Positions 1-9,508 of a stretch of DNA of 64,000 nucleotides are shown piece by piece (within the stretch, counting starts at the first letter, position 1; every line of letters starts with the position of its first letter). Location of the stretch: positions 62,001 through 126,000 of the forward strand of contig NZ_MBLO01000210.1 of assembly GCF_001854805.1 (NCBI RefSeq), read 5' to 3'. The translations under genes and the position numbers were made by a program. The notes beneath the pieces were generated by a model, which ran no database searches, was not told where the DNA came from, and saw only the letters and a program-made list of their open reading frames with translations. This DNA comes from Pseudofrankia coriaricola (GTDB taxonomy: Bacteria > Actinomycetota > Actinomycetes > Frankiales > Frankiaceae).

Positions 1-364
1 GGGTCCGCATGTCATCCAGCGACGACTCCCCCGCGACCAGCTCGCCGGCGAACGCCTGCGCCGTCTGTTCGTACTGAGCCGCGGCGGCGGCGTCGCCGCT
101 CACGCGGGCGTTGTCGGCGAAGGCGAGCGCGGAGCGCGCCGACTCCGTGAGCATCGTGACGTTCTCGATCTGGCGCGCCATCCGCATCTCCAGCTGGCGC
201 TGGTTGCCCAGCACCAGGGCGGCCTGCTGGCGCAGCGCCTCGTGCTGACGACGGCCCTCAGTGATGGCCTGGTCGATCTGCACCCGCGGATCGGCCTTCT
301 CGTCGAACTTCCGGTTCGCCGACGCGGACAGATAGCGCAACGCCCGCCGGACGACATTCGCCAT
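1..364 (-). CDS. pspA: PspA/IM30 family phage shock protein (5' part only)
   Basis: The ATG is at 364 and the frame stays open to the window edge, so about 121 N-terminal residues are visible and the C-terminus is missing. They read MANVVRRALRYLSASANRK, then a long charged helix rich in Q, E, R and A with no Pro or Gly break. This is the amphipathic N-terminus and first coiled-coil helices of PspA/IM30 (mycobacterial 35 kDa antigen type). The family binds the inner leaflet of the cytoplasmic membrane and stabilises it under envelope stress. The upstream neighbour on the same strand is clgR, the conserved clgR-pspA order of actinobacteria, where ClgR activates pspA. Two perfect palindromes lie 70-115 nt upstream of the start. 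The rest of the coiled coil cannot be judged. Confidence 0.88.
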   Translation of the reverse strand, partial: MANVVRRALRYLSASANRKFDEKADPRVQIDQAITEGRRQHEALRQQAALVLGNQRQLEMRMARQIENVTMLTESARSALAFADNARVSGDAAAAAQYEQTAQAFAGELVAGESSLDDMRT

Positions 365-432
365 AGTCCGATCGTCGCACGTCACTGGCCCGTGCAGACA
401 GCCCTGTACGAACGTCACCGATCGACGGCATA

Positions 433-477
433 TGTCCGTTTTCGGACACCCGCCGTTCCGGGTGAGCCGGAACGGCG
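433..477. promoter_or_regulatory. Two back-to-back perfect palindromes upstream of pspA
   Basis: The 303-nt gap between clgR and pspA holds two adjacent inverted repeats. One is TGTCCG-TTTT-CGGACA at 433-448. The other has 11-bp arms, CGCCGTTCCGG and CCGGAACGGCG, around GTGAG at 451-477. They are separated by 2 nt and lie about 70-115 nt before the pspA start. The larger one has GTTC and GAAC half-sites, similar in spirit to published ClgR boxes with GTTC/GAAC ends, but its spacing is one base longer. It may be an operator for ClgR or another factor, or a clgR terminator. The rest of the gap shows nothing clear. Confidence 0.5.
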
Positions 478-667
478 ACTTCCCGCCGATTGCGCTCACA
501 GCTGATCCGCCGGCGTGGCATTGATCAGGTGCTGCGCGCGGAATCGACGGGGGCAACCAGGTCAATCTGGTACGCAGTGCGCCAGCGCCCGATATCGGCG
601 CGCCCAGCATTCGCTTTCGTGGGCTCCGCCCGATTTGTCTCGTCCGGCCGGCGGGGCCGGCCCGCGG

Positions 668-985
668 TCAGGCCGCGCGGTTGACCATGGGGGCCGGAGG
701 ACGGGCGGAGACGACCATCGGGGCGCCGACGCGGGGCGTCTCGGCGGCGAGCTCTGCCAGCTCGACGTCGTCGCTCACCTCGCGCAGCAGATCGGCCAGG
801 CCGACGCCGAGCGCATCACAGATCGACGCGAGCAGCTCGGAGCTGGCCTCCTTCTGCCCACGCTCGACCTCGGACAGGTAGCCGAGCGACACCCGGGCCG
901 CGGACGACACCTCCCGGAGCGTCCGGTGCTGATCCTGGCGGCGACGGCGGAGCGCCTCACCGATCATGCGTCGGAGCAGGACCAT
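668..985 (-). CDS. clgR: XRE-family transcriptional regulator, ClgR type
   Basis: A 105-aa DNA-binding protein. Residues 9-65 form a lambda-repressor/XRE helix-turn-helix, with recognition region [19 protein letters not shown], followed by a short acidic tail. I chose the ATG at 985 rather than one seven codons upstream because GGAGGAGG lies 6 nt before it. The C-terminus is RAA; a terminal AA is the known ClpP degron of Streptomyces ClgR, so proteolytic autoregulation is plausible. ClgR activates clp protease and pspA-type genes under envelope or misfolding stress. It lies downstream of cinA after a 284-nt gap, which probably contains its own promoter. An inverted GGTAT...ATACC pair lies at 1007-1028, about 20-40 nt upstream of the start. 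Confidence 0.85.
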   Translation of the reverse strand: MVLLRRMIGEALRRRRQDQHRTLREVSSAARVSLGYLSEVERGQKEASSELLASICDALGVGLADLLREVSDDVELAELAAETPRVGAPMVVSARPPAPMVNRAA

Positions 986-1269
986 CGCGCCTCCTCCTTC
1001 GTCCACGGTATGGGTTTCACCGTATACCTACCGGCACGGTCATCGAGTGGCCGTTGACGGGACCGTAGCTCTGTAACCACCGCGCGTCCGGCGAACAATC
1101 CCAGGAGTGCCCCGAAACGCGTCTTGGAAGCGTATCTACCTGCTTCAACGGTCGACATCCGCCATCGGAGCCCTCGGGCGCTCCTACTTGTGAGCCCACC
1201 GTCGACGTCGCACATAGGCGCGGTCGATGCACGATCACAAGGGGCAAGCATGATCGCACCTCCTCACCC

Positions 1270-2565
1270 CTAGCCGGCGGGGATCTCCGCACTCCCCAGC
1301 GGTCCGGCGCCTGCCACCGGCAGTCCCGAGAGCGTACGCCGTAACACGTCGAGCGCCTGCACAACCGCGAAGGTCTGAATAAGCGGCCGGTCCCCGGGCA
1401 GCCGTAGCGACCGGGTCACAGTGCCGTCCGGACCGGCGAGTCCCAGGTGGAGCGTGCCAACCGGCTTGCCCTCCTGCTCCTCGGGCCCGGCCACACCGGT
1501 GGTCGCGAGCCCCCAGGTGGCGCCGAACATCTCGCGCACGCCAGCCGCCATCGCGGCGGCGGTGCGCGCCGAGACCGCGCCCTCCGTCGCGAGGACGGCC
1601 TCGTCGACGCCGAGCACGGATGCCTTCGCGTCGGTCGCGTAGGCGACGACGCCGCCTCGGAAGTAGGCCGAGGCGCCGGGGGTCCCGGTGAAGGCCGCCG
1701 CCAGCCGGCCACCGGTGAGTGACTCGGCCACCGCGACGGTGCCCAGGCTGGCCGCCAGCTGGGCGCCGACGACGCCGGCCAGCGTGTCGTCGTCGGTGCC
1801 GTAGACGGCCGGGCCCAGCGCCGCGCGCGCCGCCGCCTCGACCGGGGCGATCAGGCGCCCCGCCTCCGCACGGTCGGCGGCCCCCGCGGTGATCCGCACC
1901 CGGGTCTGCCCCTCGCTCGCGAGGAACGCGATCGTCGGGTTACCCACGTCGCGCAGGCGCTCGACCTCGTCGGACAGCGCCTCGGCGACGGCGGACTCCC
2001 AGACGCCGGCCGTGCGCAGCACCCGATGCACGACGACGGACGGCTGCCCGGCTCGGCGCGACAGGTCCGGCAGCACGCTGGCGGTGAACATCGCGTGCAT
2101 CTCGCGCGGCACGCCGGGCATCGCGTACAGCACGGCGCGGCCGATCTCGATCCGGATGCCGGGCGCCGTGCCCGGCCCGTTCGGCAACGGCTCGGCGCCC
2201 CCGGGCAGGTCGGCCTGTCGGTAGTTCATGGCGGGCACGTCGCGGCGCAGCTCGGTGAACCGGCGCCGCAGCAGTGCCTCGAGGAACTCGTCCCGGCGCA
2301 GCGCCACCCCGGCGGCCGCGGCGATCCCCTCGCGGGTGAGGTCGTCCTGGGTCGGTCCGAGGCCGCCGGTCACGACCACGACGTCGCAGCGCTCAGCGGC
2401 CGTCCGCAGCGCCCGCTCGATCCGGTCGATGTCGTCGCCGACCACGACCGACGTGCCGACCCGGACACCTACGTCGGCGAGCTGGCGGCCAAGCCAGGCG
2501 GCGTTGCCGTTGATGATGTCGCCGTAGAGCAGTTCGTCACCGACCGCGACGATCTCAGCCAGCAT
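1270..2565 (-). CDS. cinA: CinA family protein, nicotinamide-nucleotide amidase
   Basis: A 431-aa two-domain protein. Residues 1-170 are a MoaB/MogA-like domain starting [13 protein letters not shown], with VVVTGGLGPTQDDLT. This domain is linked to ADP-ribose pyrophosphatase activity in some CinA proteins. Residues 265-415 are the PncC amidase domain, with AESLTGG, a YFRGGVVAYATDAK segment and TTGVAGP. It would deamidate nicotinamide mononucleotide in pyridine nucleotide salvage. I prefer the ATG at 2565 because the family begins at this MLAEI motif; another ATG seven codons upstream lies deeper inside pgsA. Both overlap the end of pgsA, so translation is probably coupled. Order pgsA-cinA-clgR is as in mycobacteria. 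Confidence 0.93.
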   Translation of the reverse strand: MLAEIVAVGDELLYGDIINGNAAWLGRQLADVGVRVGTSVVVGDDIDRIERALRTAAERCDVVVVTGGLGPTQDDLTREGIAAAAGVALRRDEFLEALLRRRFTELRRDVPAMNYRQADLPGGAEPLPNGPGTAPGIRIEIGRAVLYAMPGVPREMHAMFTASVLPDLSRRAGQPSVVVHRVLRTAGVWESAVAEALSDEVERLRDVGNPTIAFLASEGQTRVRITAGAADRAEAGRLIAPVEAAARAALGPAVYGTDDDTLAGVVGAQLAASLGTVAVAESLTGGRLAAAFTGTPGASAYFRGGVVAYATDAKASVLGVDEAVLATEGAVSARTAAAMAAGVREMFGATWGLATTGVAGPEEQEGKPVGTLHLGLAGPDGTVTRSLRLPGDRPLIQTFAVVQALDVLRRTLSGLPVAGAGPLGSAEIPAG

Positions 2566-3448
2566 CGGCGTTCCGTCCCGTGCCACTGGCGGCCTCCCCT
2601 GGCCCCTCGTCCGGCTCCTCGTCGAGCGTGCTGGGCGAGCCCGAGGCGCGCCGCAGCTTGAGCGCGCGGGCGACGTAGTCGACGCCGGTGGCGACGGCGA
2701 CGACCACCCCGGCCGCGAGCACCGCGTCGCTGACCGCCGCCGCCGGCCCGGTCAGCGGCAGCACAGCCAGCCCGAGCGAGATGTTGAGCAGCAACGTCTT
2801 GAGCTTGCCGCCCCGGCTCGCCGCGATCACGCCGTGCCGGATCACCCAGAGCCGAAGCAGGGTGACGCCCAGTTCCCGGCCGACGACGACCACCGTCACG
2901 GCCCAGGGGATCTCGTCGAGGATCGACAGCGACACCAGCGCCGCGCCGGTCAGCGCCTTGTCGGCGACCGGGTCGACGAACGCGCCGAACTCGGTGACCA
3001 GACCGTGGCGGCGGGCGACCGCCCCGTCGATCTGGTCGGTGATCGCGGCGACGGCATAGGCGGCGAAGGCGGCGATCCGCCAGCCGTCCTCGTGCGGGCC
3101 GACGAACAGGAACACGACGAACACCGGCACCAGGACCAACCGCATGATCGTCAGAATGTTGGCGATGTTGAGCAGCCTCGCGGGGGGCGGCGGTGCCGGA
3201 ACGTCGGACGGCGCCTGGCCGTGGGCCTCCCGGCGGGCCTCCCGAACCGGCTCGGCCGTTGAGCCGGCGGCCCCCGGCCTTTCCGAGCCCGCGGGAACCG
3301 CTGGCTGCGCGCCGCCCGGCGGCGCGGCCATGACGCCCGCGGCGCCCGCGGATGCCGCCGCCTGCGCGGGCAGGGTCTCGTCGGCCTGGGTGGGCACGCC
3401 GGACGTGACCCTCCGGCCGGCCTCGCCTGGCCGGCCCGCCACCGTCAC
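2555..3448 (-). CDS. pgsA: CDP-alcohol phosphatidyltransferase, PgsA-like
   Basis: A 297-aa membrane enzyme that would condense CDP-diacylglycerol with glycerol 3-phosphate, the first step towards phosphatidylglycerol and cardiolipin. The CDP-alcohol motif is complete: D138-x2-D141-G-x2-AR-x8-G155-x3-D159-x3-D163. Hydrophobic segments lie at about 98-116, 124-137, 165-182, 205-225 and 235-255. The first 90 residues are an Ala/Pro/Gly-rich, probably disordered extension not typical of the family. Its ATG forms an ATGA overlap with the rimO stop. A related actinobacterial phosphatidyltransferase with another acceptor cannot be excluded from sequence alone. Confidence 0.9.
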   Translation of the reverse strand: MTVAGRPGEAGRRVTSGVPTQADETLPAQAAASAGAAGVMAAPPGGAQPAVPAGSERPGAAGSTAEPVREARREAHGQAPSDVPAPPPPARLLNIANILTIMRLVLVPVFVVFLFVGPHEDGWRIAAFAAYAVAAITDQIDGAVARRHGLVTEFGAFVDPVADKALTGAALVSLSILDEIPWAVTVVVVGRELGVTLLRLWVIRHGVIAASRGGKLKTLLLNISLGLAVLPLTGPAAAVSDAVLAAGVVVAVATGVDYVARALKLRRASGSPSTLDEEPDEGPGEAASGTGRNADAG

Positions 3449-5151
3449 CGATGCGCCCCGACGGCCTGGACCTCCCAGCCGGCCTGCTGGACCGGCTTCG
3501 CCGATCCAGCAGGAACACCGGCGGCCGCGAACTCGCCGGCGCCCGGCGTGCCTGCCCGGTCCAGCACGGCGACGAAGTCGGCGACCAGGTCGACGCCTTC
3601 GACGTCGATCACCCGCGCGATCACCAGGTCGCCGACGGCGACCGGCGCGCCGGGATCGCCGGACCGACCGGTCGTGCCGGTCACCGCGGGAAGCCGCACG
3701 ACGCAGGCCCCGTCGACCTCGGGCTGCTGGTGGGCGGCGCAGCCGTGGGCCGTGCGGCCTGACGGCCCCCCGTCCCCGCCAGACCGGGCCGCCTGCGCGT
3801 CGGCTCCCGCGAGCACGTCGTCGGAGATCTCTTCGACGAGCACCTCCACGGTCTCGCCGACGCGCCGCTCAGCGCGCGCCGCGGTCAGCTGCTCGACCAG
3901 GTCGGCGATGCGAGCACGGCGGCGCTCGATGGCCCGGGGCGCGACCTTGCCGGACAGCCCGACAGCCTCGGTGCCCTCTTCGTCGGAGTATCCGAACACG
4001 CCGACCGCGTCAAGATCGGCCTGTTCGAGGAAGTCGGCCAGGATGTCGAGATCCTCGGCCGTCTCGCCGGGGAAACCGACGATCACATTGGAGCGGGCTC
4101 CGAGCGTGGGCGCGAGCGCCCGGCCCCGGCGAAGCAGGTCGAGGAAGTCGACCGAACCGCCGAAACGGCGCATCCGGCGCAGCACCGCCGGGCTCGCGTG
4201 CTGGAAGGACAGGTCCAGGTAGGGCGCGACCCCAGGCGTGGTCAGCAGCACCTCGAGGAGGGACGGGCGCGTCTCGGCCGGCTGCAGGTAGACGGTCCGG
4301 ACGCGCACGATGCCGGGTGTCGCGGCGAGCTGGGGCAACAGCTTCTCCAGAGCGCGCAGGTCGCCGAGGTCCTTGCCGTAGGAGGTGGAGTTCTCGCTGA
4401 CGAGCACCAGCTCGCGGGCGCCCTGCCCGGCGAGCCACTCCGCCTCGGCAAGGATGTCCCGCGGCGGGCGGGAGACGTGCGACCCGCGGAAGGACGGGAT
4501 CGCGCAGAAGCTGCACCGCCGGTCGCAGCCACTGGAGATCTTCAGGGCGGCCACCGGCCCTCGTTCGAGCCGCCGCCGGATCACCGCCGGCATCATCGGG
4601 ACGGCCGGGACGGCCGGGACGGCCGAGGCCGCCGGGGCCACGGCCGCGACGGTGCCGTGCCCCGGCACCACGACGTCGGCCGCGGCCGCCCTGCCCCGCT
4701 CCACTGGCGTGATCGGGAGCAGGGTGCGCCGGTCACGCGGGGTGTGGGCGGCCGGGCGCTCGCCGTCGAGCACGGCACGCAGCCTCGCCGCGATGTCCGG
4801 GTAGGCGTCGAAGCCGAGCACGGCGTCGGCCTCGGGCAGGCTCTCGGCGAGCTCGGCGCCGTAACGCTCGGCGAGGCAGCCGACCGCGACGACCGCCTTC
4901 GGGCCCTGCCCGGCGGAGTCGGGCGCGGCGCGCAGGCCGTCGGCGGCGAGCAGGGCGTCGATCGAGTCCTTCTTGGCGACGTCGACGAAACCGCAGGTGT
5001 TCACCAGCACGGCGTCGGCGTCGGCGGCGTCGTCGACCAGCTGCCAGCCGCCATCGGCGAGCCTGGCCGCCAGCTCCTCCGAATCGACCTCATTGCGCGA
5101 ACAACCAAGAGTGACGAGCGCGACGCGGCGGACTTGACCAGCGGACACCAC
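3445..5151 (-). CDS. rimO: Ribosomal protein S12 methylthiotransferase RimO
   Basis: A 568-aa radical-SAM enzyme that adds a methylthio group to an aspartate of ribosomal protein S12. The N-terminal MTTase domain carries three cluster cysteines, C17 ([12 protein letters not shown]), C53 (NTCGF) and C92 (VGCLAERYG). The radical-SAM motif is [10 protein letters not shown], with C209, C213 and C216, followed by a C-terminal TRAM domain. TLGCSRN rather than TFGCQMN favours RimO over MiaB. It is longer than the usual 440-500 aa. There is an Ala/Val/Pro spacer around 157-190, encoded partly by three tandem 9-bp GGGACGGCC units at about 4598-4624, and a Gly/Ser/His-rich insertion near the TRAM domain. 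It ends in an ATGA overlap with pgsA. Confidence 0.93.
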   Translation of the reverse strand: MVSAGQVRRVALVTLGCSRNEVDSEELAARLADGGWQLVDDAADADAVLVNTCGFVDVAKKDSIDALLAADGLRAAPDSAGQGPKAVVAVGCLAERYGAELAESLPEADAVLGFDAYPDIAARLRAVLDGERPAAHTPRDRRTLLPITPVERGRAAAADVVVPGHGTVAAVAPAASAVPAVPAVPMMPAVIRRRLERGPVAALKISSGCDRRCSFCAIPSFRGSHVSRPPRDILAEAEWLAGQGARELVLVSENSTSYGKDLGDLRALEKLLPQLAATPGIVRVRTVYLQPAETRPSLLEVLLTTPGVAPYLDLSFQHASPAVLRRMRRFGGSVDFLDLLRRGRALAPTLGARSNVIVGFPGETAEDLDILADFLEQADLDAVGVFGYSDEEGTEAVGLSGKVAPRAIERRRARIADLVEQLTAARAERRVGETVEVLVEEISDDVLAGADAQAARSGGDGGPSGRTAHGCAAHQQPEVDGACVVRLPAVTGTTGRSGDPGAPVAVGDLVIARVIDVEGVDLVADFVAVLDRAGTPGAGEFAAAGVPAGSAKPVQQAGWEVQAVGAHR

Positions 5152-5285
5152 GTCAGGCTACCGGGCGACGGCCGCCGGGCGCGCCGCGCGGCCTCCCGGG
5201 GCGCGAAACACGCGCTCCCCAGCGGACACGAACGTGGTCCAGGACACGGCGGGAGACCTTGGGGCAAAGCGCGAACGCCAGTGGC

Positions 5286-5309
5286 GGCGCCCGTCGGGCG
5301 TCGGGCGCC
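5286..5309 (-). terminator. GC hairpin downstream of the RodZ-like gene
   Basis: Perfect 8-bp arms GGCGCCCG and CGGGCGCC flank an 8-nt loop, 23 nt past the stop of the RodZ-like gene and ahead of rimO. There is no T-tract, as in many actinobacterial terminators. It could instead be an mRNA-stabilising structure. Confidence 0.4.
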
Positions 5310-5331
5310 CGGCGCCGGTGGGCCGCCGGTA

Positions 5332-6429
5332 TCAGTTGCGCTGCCCCGCCGGCGCGGTGGCGCCGTCGACCGTGCAGTCGCCCGAGTCGCCGAGCGCCAC
5401 CAGCACCGTCACGACCTGTCCGGGCGCGCCCATCGTGCCCAGCTTGTGGCCGTTGCAGGACAGGTTCATCGCGCCCGCGTTGCCCATCTTGACCTGTAGC
5501 GCCTTGGCCGTGAGCGTTTTGGTGTCGCCCTTGGCCAGTATCTGGCGCAGCACGACGTGGTTGCTGTCGTCGCTGACCTCCAGCCAGCTCTGCGCGCTGA
5601 CCGCCTCGAGCCGCAGGTTCACCTCGGTGGGCGGGGCCGTCGCGGACGGGGCGCCACCGGGCGAGGTGGCCGGCGAGGCCGAGGCGCCCGGCGCCGCGGT
5701 CGCCGGTGTCGGTGTCGGTGCGTCGTGCCGCGACGAGCCCGGGATCAGGAAGGCGACCAGGGCCAGCAGGCAGAGTACGGCGGCGGAAATGACCATGGCC
5801 GTGCCCCAGTGGCGGCCACCGCGACGGCGCTCGCCGTGGCGCAGCGGGTCGAACGAGCTGGTCGGCGCGAGTGACGGAGCCGGCACCCGCTCGTGGCTGG
5901 CATCGTAGGCGGCGATCAGGGATTCCGGGGCGATGTCGAGCGTGCGGGCAATGCCGCGGATGTGGCCGCGGGCGTAGACGGCGCCGCCGACGCCGGAGAA
6001 GTCGTCCTGCTCGATCTGGCGGATCAGCGTCGCCCTGATCCGCGTACGGGCGCTGACCTCGTCGACCGACATGCCCGCGGCCACCCTGGCCCTGGCCAGG
6101 CGGGCACCAACGCTCCCGCCGTCGTCGACCTCCTGGGCGCCGCCAGCGGGCGTGGCTTCGCTCCGGTCCTCCCGGGCGGCGCCAGCCGGCGTGCCGCCGG
6201 TCCGGTCCCCCCGGACTGGCTCCCGGACCTCCCCGACCGCTGACCTCCCAGATCGGGCAGGGACCCCGGGTCCGGCAGGAGCCTCAGGGCTCGCCGGATC
6301 GGCGGGAACCTCAGGAGTCCCAGGAGCCCCGTCGGCCGCCGGTGCGGCCTGGGCCAGCCGGGCAGTGGTCTCGACGGGGTCTGCGCTGAGGTCACGATGG
6401 TGGTCGCGCGGTTCGTCGAAAGCCACCAC
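5332..6429 (-). CDS. RodZ-like helix-turn-helix/DUF4115 membrane protein
   Basis: A 365-aa bitopic protein. Residues 1-103 are a Pro/Ala/Gly-rich disordered cytoplasmic region. Residues 105-175 are a RodZ-type helix-turn-helix (LARARVAAGMSVDEVSART). One membrane helix spans 210-229, and a Thr/Pro linker leads to a C-terminal DUF4115 beta domain. This is the RodZ arrangement; RodZ links MreB and the elongasome, though its role in a filamentous actinomycete is uncertain. I chose the GTG at 6429 because GGAGG lies 7 nt upstream; a frame-compatible ATG at 6522 has no such site. Residues 40-69 are encoded by a copy of a dispersed repeat found elsewhere in the window. It lies between ftsK and rimO on the same strand. 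Confidence 0.82.
   Translation of the reverse strand: MVAFDEPRDHHRDLSADPVETTARLAQAAPAADGAPGTPEVPADPASPEAPAGPGVPARSGRSAVGEVREPVRGDRTGGTPAGAAREDRSEATPAGGAQEVDDGGSVGARLARARVAAGMSVDEVSARTRIRATLIRQIEQDDFSGVGGAVYARGHIRGIARTLDIAPESLIAAYDASHERVPAPSLAPTSSFDPLRHGERRRGGRHWGTAMVISAAVLCLLALVAFLIPGSSRHDAPTPTPATAAPGASASPATSPGGAPSATAPPTEVNLRLEAVSAQSWLEVSDDSNHVVLRQILAKGDTKTLTAKALQVKMGNAGAMNLSCNGHKLGTMGAPGQVVTVLVALGDSGDCTVDGATAPAGQRN
6224..6310. repeat. Dispersed composite repeat, family A, copy 1 (in coding sequence)
   Basis: The plus strand carries GACCTCCC modules followed by GGGCAGGGACCCCGGGTCCGGCAGGAGCC-type sequence. It matches copies at 45701-45781 (inverted) and 59859-59940. This copy lies in frame inside the disordered N-terminus of the RodZ-like protein. 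It lacks the central palindrome seen in the other two copies. Confidence 0.7.
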
Positions 6430-6644
6430 GGGCCAACCTCCGCACACATCCGACGCTGGCCGACGCGCGCCGCGGCACCGATGACCCGCATCGGGGGCCG
6501 CGTGGGGGCGACGGCCGGCCAATGACGATCAACGGGCAGCGGGGTTGCCAGGCCAACGGCAATGAATAGACGTTGCCTGAGTTTACGATTCCACGCCGCT
6601 CGTCGAAACCCGTCGCCGCTCCCGATGGGACCAACTGACCAACG

Positions 6645-9392
6645 TCAGCCACTCCGCAAGGTAACAAGAAGTCCTTCCAGCTCATCTGGCATCACCAGGA
6701 CATCACGAGCCTTCGAGCCCTCGCTCGGGCCGACGATCCCCCGGCTCTCCATCAGGTCCATGAGCCGGCCGGCCTTGGCGAAACCCACCCGCAACTTGCG
6801 CTGCAGCATCGACGTCGAGCCGAACTGGGTACTGACGACGAGCTCGACGGCCTGCAGGAACAGCTGCATGTCGTCGCCGATGTCCTCGTCGATCTCCTTG
6901 CGCGGGCCGGCATCCTCCTCGAACACGTCCTCGCGGAACGCCGGAGGGGCCTGCTCCTTGGTGTGGTCGACGATCGCGGCGATCTCGTCCTCGGAGACGT
7001 AGGCGCCCTGGATGCGAGCCGGCTTGCTCGCCCCCATCGGCAGGAACAGCGCGTCTCCCAGGCCGACGAGCTTCTCGGCACCGGCCTGGTCGAGGATAGT
7101 GCGGCTGTCGGCCAGCGACGCGGTGGCGAACGCCAGCCGCGACGGGACGTTGGCCTTGATCAGGCCGGTGACGACGTCGACCGACGGGCGCTGGGTCGCG
7201 AGCACCAGGTGGATGCCGACGGCCCGGGCCATCGCGGTGATCCGGCAGATCGCGTCCTCGACGTCGCGCGGGGCGACCATCATCAGGTCCGCGAGCTCGT
7301 CGACGATCGCCAGGATGTATGGGTAGGGCGTGTAGACACGCTCCGAGCCGGGCGGGGCGACGATCTCGCCGTTGCGCACCTTGCGGTTGAAGTCATCCAC
7401 ATGGCGTACACCGCAGGCCGCGAGATCCTCGTAGCGATTTTCCATCTCCTTCACGACCCACTGCAGCGCTTCGGACGCCTTTTTCGGGTTCGTGATGATG
7501 GGGGTGATGAGGTGAGGAATTCCCTGATAGCTGGTCAGCTCGACCCGCTTGGGGTCGACGAGCACCATCCGCACCTGGTCCGGCGTCGCGCGCGCGAGCA
7601 CGCTCGTGATGAGCGTGTTGATGCACGTCGACTTGCCGGCCCCGGTCGCGCCGGCGATGAGGATGTGCGGCATCTTCGCCAGGTTCGCCAGGACGTAGCC
7701 ACCCTCGATGTCCTTGCCGAGCCCGACCACCAGCGGGTGTGGGTTGCCGGTGGCGTCGGCGCTGCGCAGGACGTCACCGAGGGACACCAGCTCCCGGTCG
7801 GTGTTCGGGATCTCGACGCCGACCGCGCTCTTCCCCGGGATCGGGCTGATGATCCGCACATCCGGGCTCTTCACCGCGTAGGCGATGTTCTTCGCCAGCT
7901 GGGTAATCCGTTCGACCTTGACAGCGGAGCCCAGCTCCACCTCATACCGGGTGACCGTCGGGCCCCGAGTGAACCCGGTGACCCGGGCATCCACCTTGAA
8001 CTGGGAGAACACGTCCGTCAATGACGCGATCACCGTGTCGGTCGCGGCCGACCGCACCTTCGGTGGGGTGCCGGACTTCAACAACGTCGGCGACGGAAGC
8101 ACATAGTCACCCTCGACCGGCACCGGCACCAGGTGCTCGATCTCGCCGTCCGCCCCCGCGGTCGAAGCGGCTCCGGCCGTGGCGCCGCCCGCTCCAGCCG
8201 GCTTGCGCTGCCGCGGCGGCCGCCGCACGGGCGCGGCCGGCTCCTCGACATCGCCATCGGGGCCGAGGTCCAGGCCAAGGTCGAGGTCGAGGATGTCGCC
8301 GGAGGCCACACCGGCGCCGTGCCCGTCAGGCGGCGGAACCCTCCGGCCCGCCGGGCCGGTGAGCTCGGTGTCGGCGTCGTACACATCGGCGGCGGCCGCG
8401 CCGGCACGGCGCCGGCTCCGGCCCCTGCCGCGGCCCCCCGCGGGCGCGCCGCCGGCGAGCAGCTCGTCCGCGAGCCCGGCCCGGCCAGGCTCGCCGGCCA
8501 GCTCGTCGGCGTCGTCGAAGACGTCCGGGTCGTCGCCGGGACCGATAGCGCGGCGCGGGCCCCGGGCCGCCGTCCCCCGCTGGTTGTCGCGGTCTTCCCG
8601 GACGCCGGCGGCCAGCCGGTCGACAAGACCGCGGGTCAGCATCGGGACCTGCCTCAACGGCGTCCGCGTGATGACCAGTACGCCGAAGAGCGCGAGCAGG
8701 ATCAGCAGCGGCGCGGCGACGTACGGCGTGACCGCGGCCGCCAGCGGCGAGGAGGCGATGAAGCCAGCCGCGCCACCGGCGGCCCGCAGTTCCTTCGTCC
8801 CGTCGCCGAAGTCGGGGATCCCACGCACCACGTGGTAGAAGCCGAGCCCGCCGAGTGTCGCCGCGACCCAGCCGATAGTCACCCGGCCGCGGCTGTCCGG
8901 GTCGGCCGGGGCCCGTACCAGCCGCCATGACGCGCTGAACCCGATCACCGGCAACAACAGCGCTCCAGCACCGAACAGCAGGCGCAGCAGGGAACTCAGC
9001 GCGGTGCCGACCGGCCCGGCGGCGTGGAACCACAACGCGGCCATCGTGAGGATCGCCCCGCCAAGCGTCGCGAGCCCGGCACCGTCGCGCCGGTGCTCCG
9101 GGTCGATCCGCAGCTCTCGGCTGCCACGGCGAACATGCCGCAGCGAGGTACCGAACACGGTTGCGAGCGCCATCCACAGCCGCGCGACGCCCCGCAGCAG
9201 CCACGCGGCGACGGCAAGTGAGAAGGGTGTCCCCCCGGACGCGCGGCGAGCGCGCCCGCCGCCGGACCCACCCGACGGACGGCTCGCGCCCGCGCCACGT
9301 CCCCGGGCAGGCCGACTGCTAGCGCCGGCGGCCCGGGACGTGGCCGATCCTGCCCGGGGTCGCGCGCCCGCCCCGGTCGTGCGTGTGGCCAC
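6645..9392 (-). CDS. ftsK: DNA translocase FtsK/SpoIIIE
   Basis: A 915-aa septal DNA pump for chromosome segregation. The N-terminus is basic and Arg/Gly-rich (residues 1-55), followed by a membrane domain of about four to five helices between residues 60 and 245. A Pro/Gly/Asp-rich linker (270-425) contains an odd DLDLGLDLG acidic stretch. The motor has Walker [10 protein letters not shown] near residue 580 and Walker [12 protein letters not shown] near 697. The C-terminal gamma winged helix (845-912) has [19 protein letters not shown] and would read KOPS-like sites. The start is a GTG with no clear Shine-Dalgarno, so the N-terminal end is moderately certain. The 116-nt gap to rnj shows nothing specific. 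Confidence 0.95.
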   Translation of the reverse strand: MATRTTGAGARPRAGSATSRAAGASSRPARGRGAGASRPSGGSGGGRARRASGGTPFSLAVAAWLLRGVARLWMALATVFGTSLRHVRRGSRELRIDPEHRRDGAGLATLGGAILTMAALWFHAAGPVGTALSSLLRLLFGAGALLLPVIGFSASWRLVRAPADPDSRGRVTIGWVAATLGGLGFYHVVRGIPDFGDGTKELRAAGGAAGFIASSPLAAAVTPYVAAPLLILLALFGVLVITRTPLRQVPMLTRGLVDRLAAGVREDRDNQRGTAARGPRRAIGPGDDPDVFDDADELAGEPGRAGLADELLAGGAPAGGRGRGRSRRRAGAAAADVYDADTELTGPAGRRVPPPDGHGAGVASGDILDLDLGLDLGPDGDVEEPAAPVRRPPRQRKPAGAGGATAGAASTAGADGEIEHLVPVPVEGDYVLPSPTLLKSGTPPKVRSAATDTVIASLTDVFSQFKVDARVTGFTRGPTVTRYEVELGSAVKVERITQLAKNIAYAVKSPDVRIISPIPGKSAVGVEIPNTDRELVSLGDVLRSADATGNPHPLVVGLGKDIEGGYVLANLAKMPHILIAGATGAGKSTCINTLITSVLARATPDQVRMVLVDPKRVELTSYQGIPHLITPIITNPKKASEALQWVVKEMENRYEDLAACGVRHVDDFNRKVRNGEIVAPPGSERVYTPYPYILAIVDELADLMMVAPRDVEDAICRITAMARAVGIHLVLATQRPSVDVVTGLIKANVPSRLAFATASLADSRTILDQAGAEKLVGLGDALFLPMGASKPARIQGAYVSEDEIAAIVDHTKEQAPPAFREDVFEEDAGPRKEIDEDIGDDMQLFLQAVELVVSTQFGSTSMLQRKLRVGFAKAGRLMDLMESRGIVGPSEGSKARDVLVMPDELEGLLVTLRSG

Positions 9393-9508
9393 ATGAGCAC
9401 GTTACAAGCCCGCCCCAGCCACTCCTGGCATCCCCGACCTTCCGGGCGCGCCGCGGCGGTCCCGGGAGGGCGCTCAGCGCCCGATCAACAGGGCGTCCCA
9501 GCGCCTTG

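Noticed and set aside
1081-1100. ClgR box (GTTCGC half-site) upstream of clgR
   Set aside because: Only one half-site, GTTCGCCGG, matches; the second half does not.
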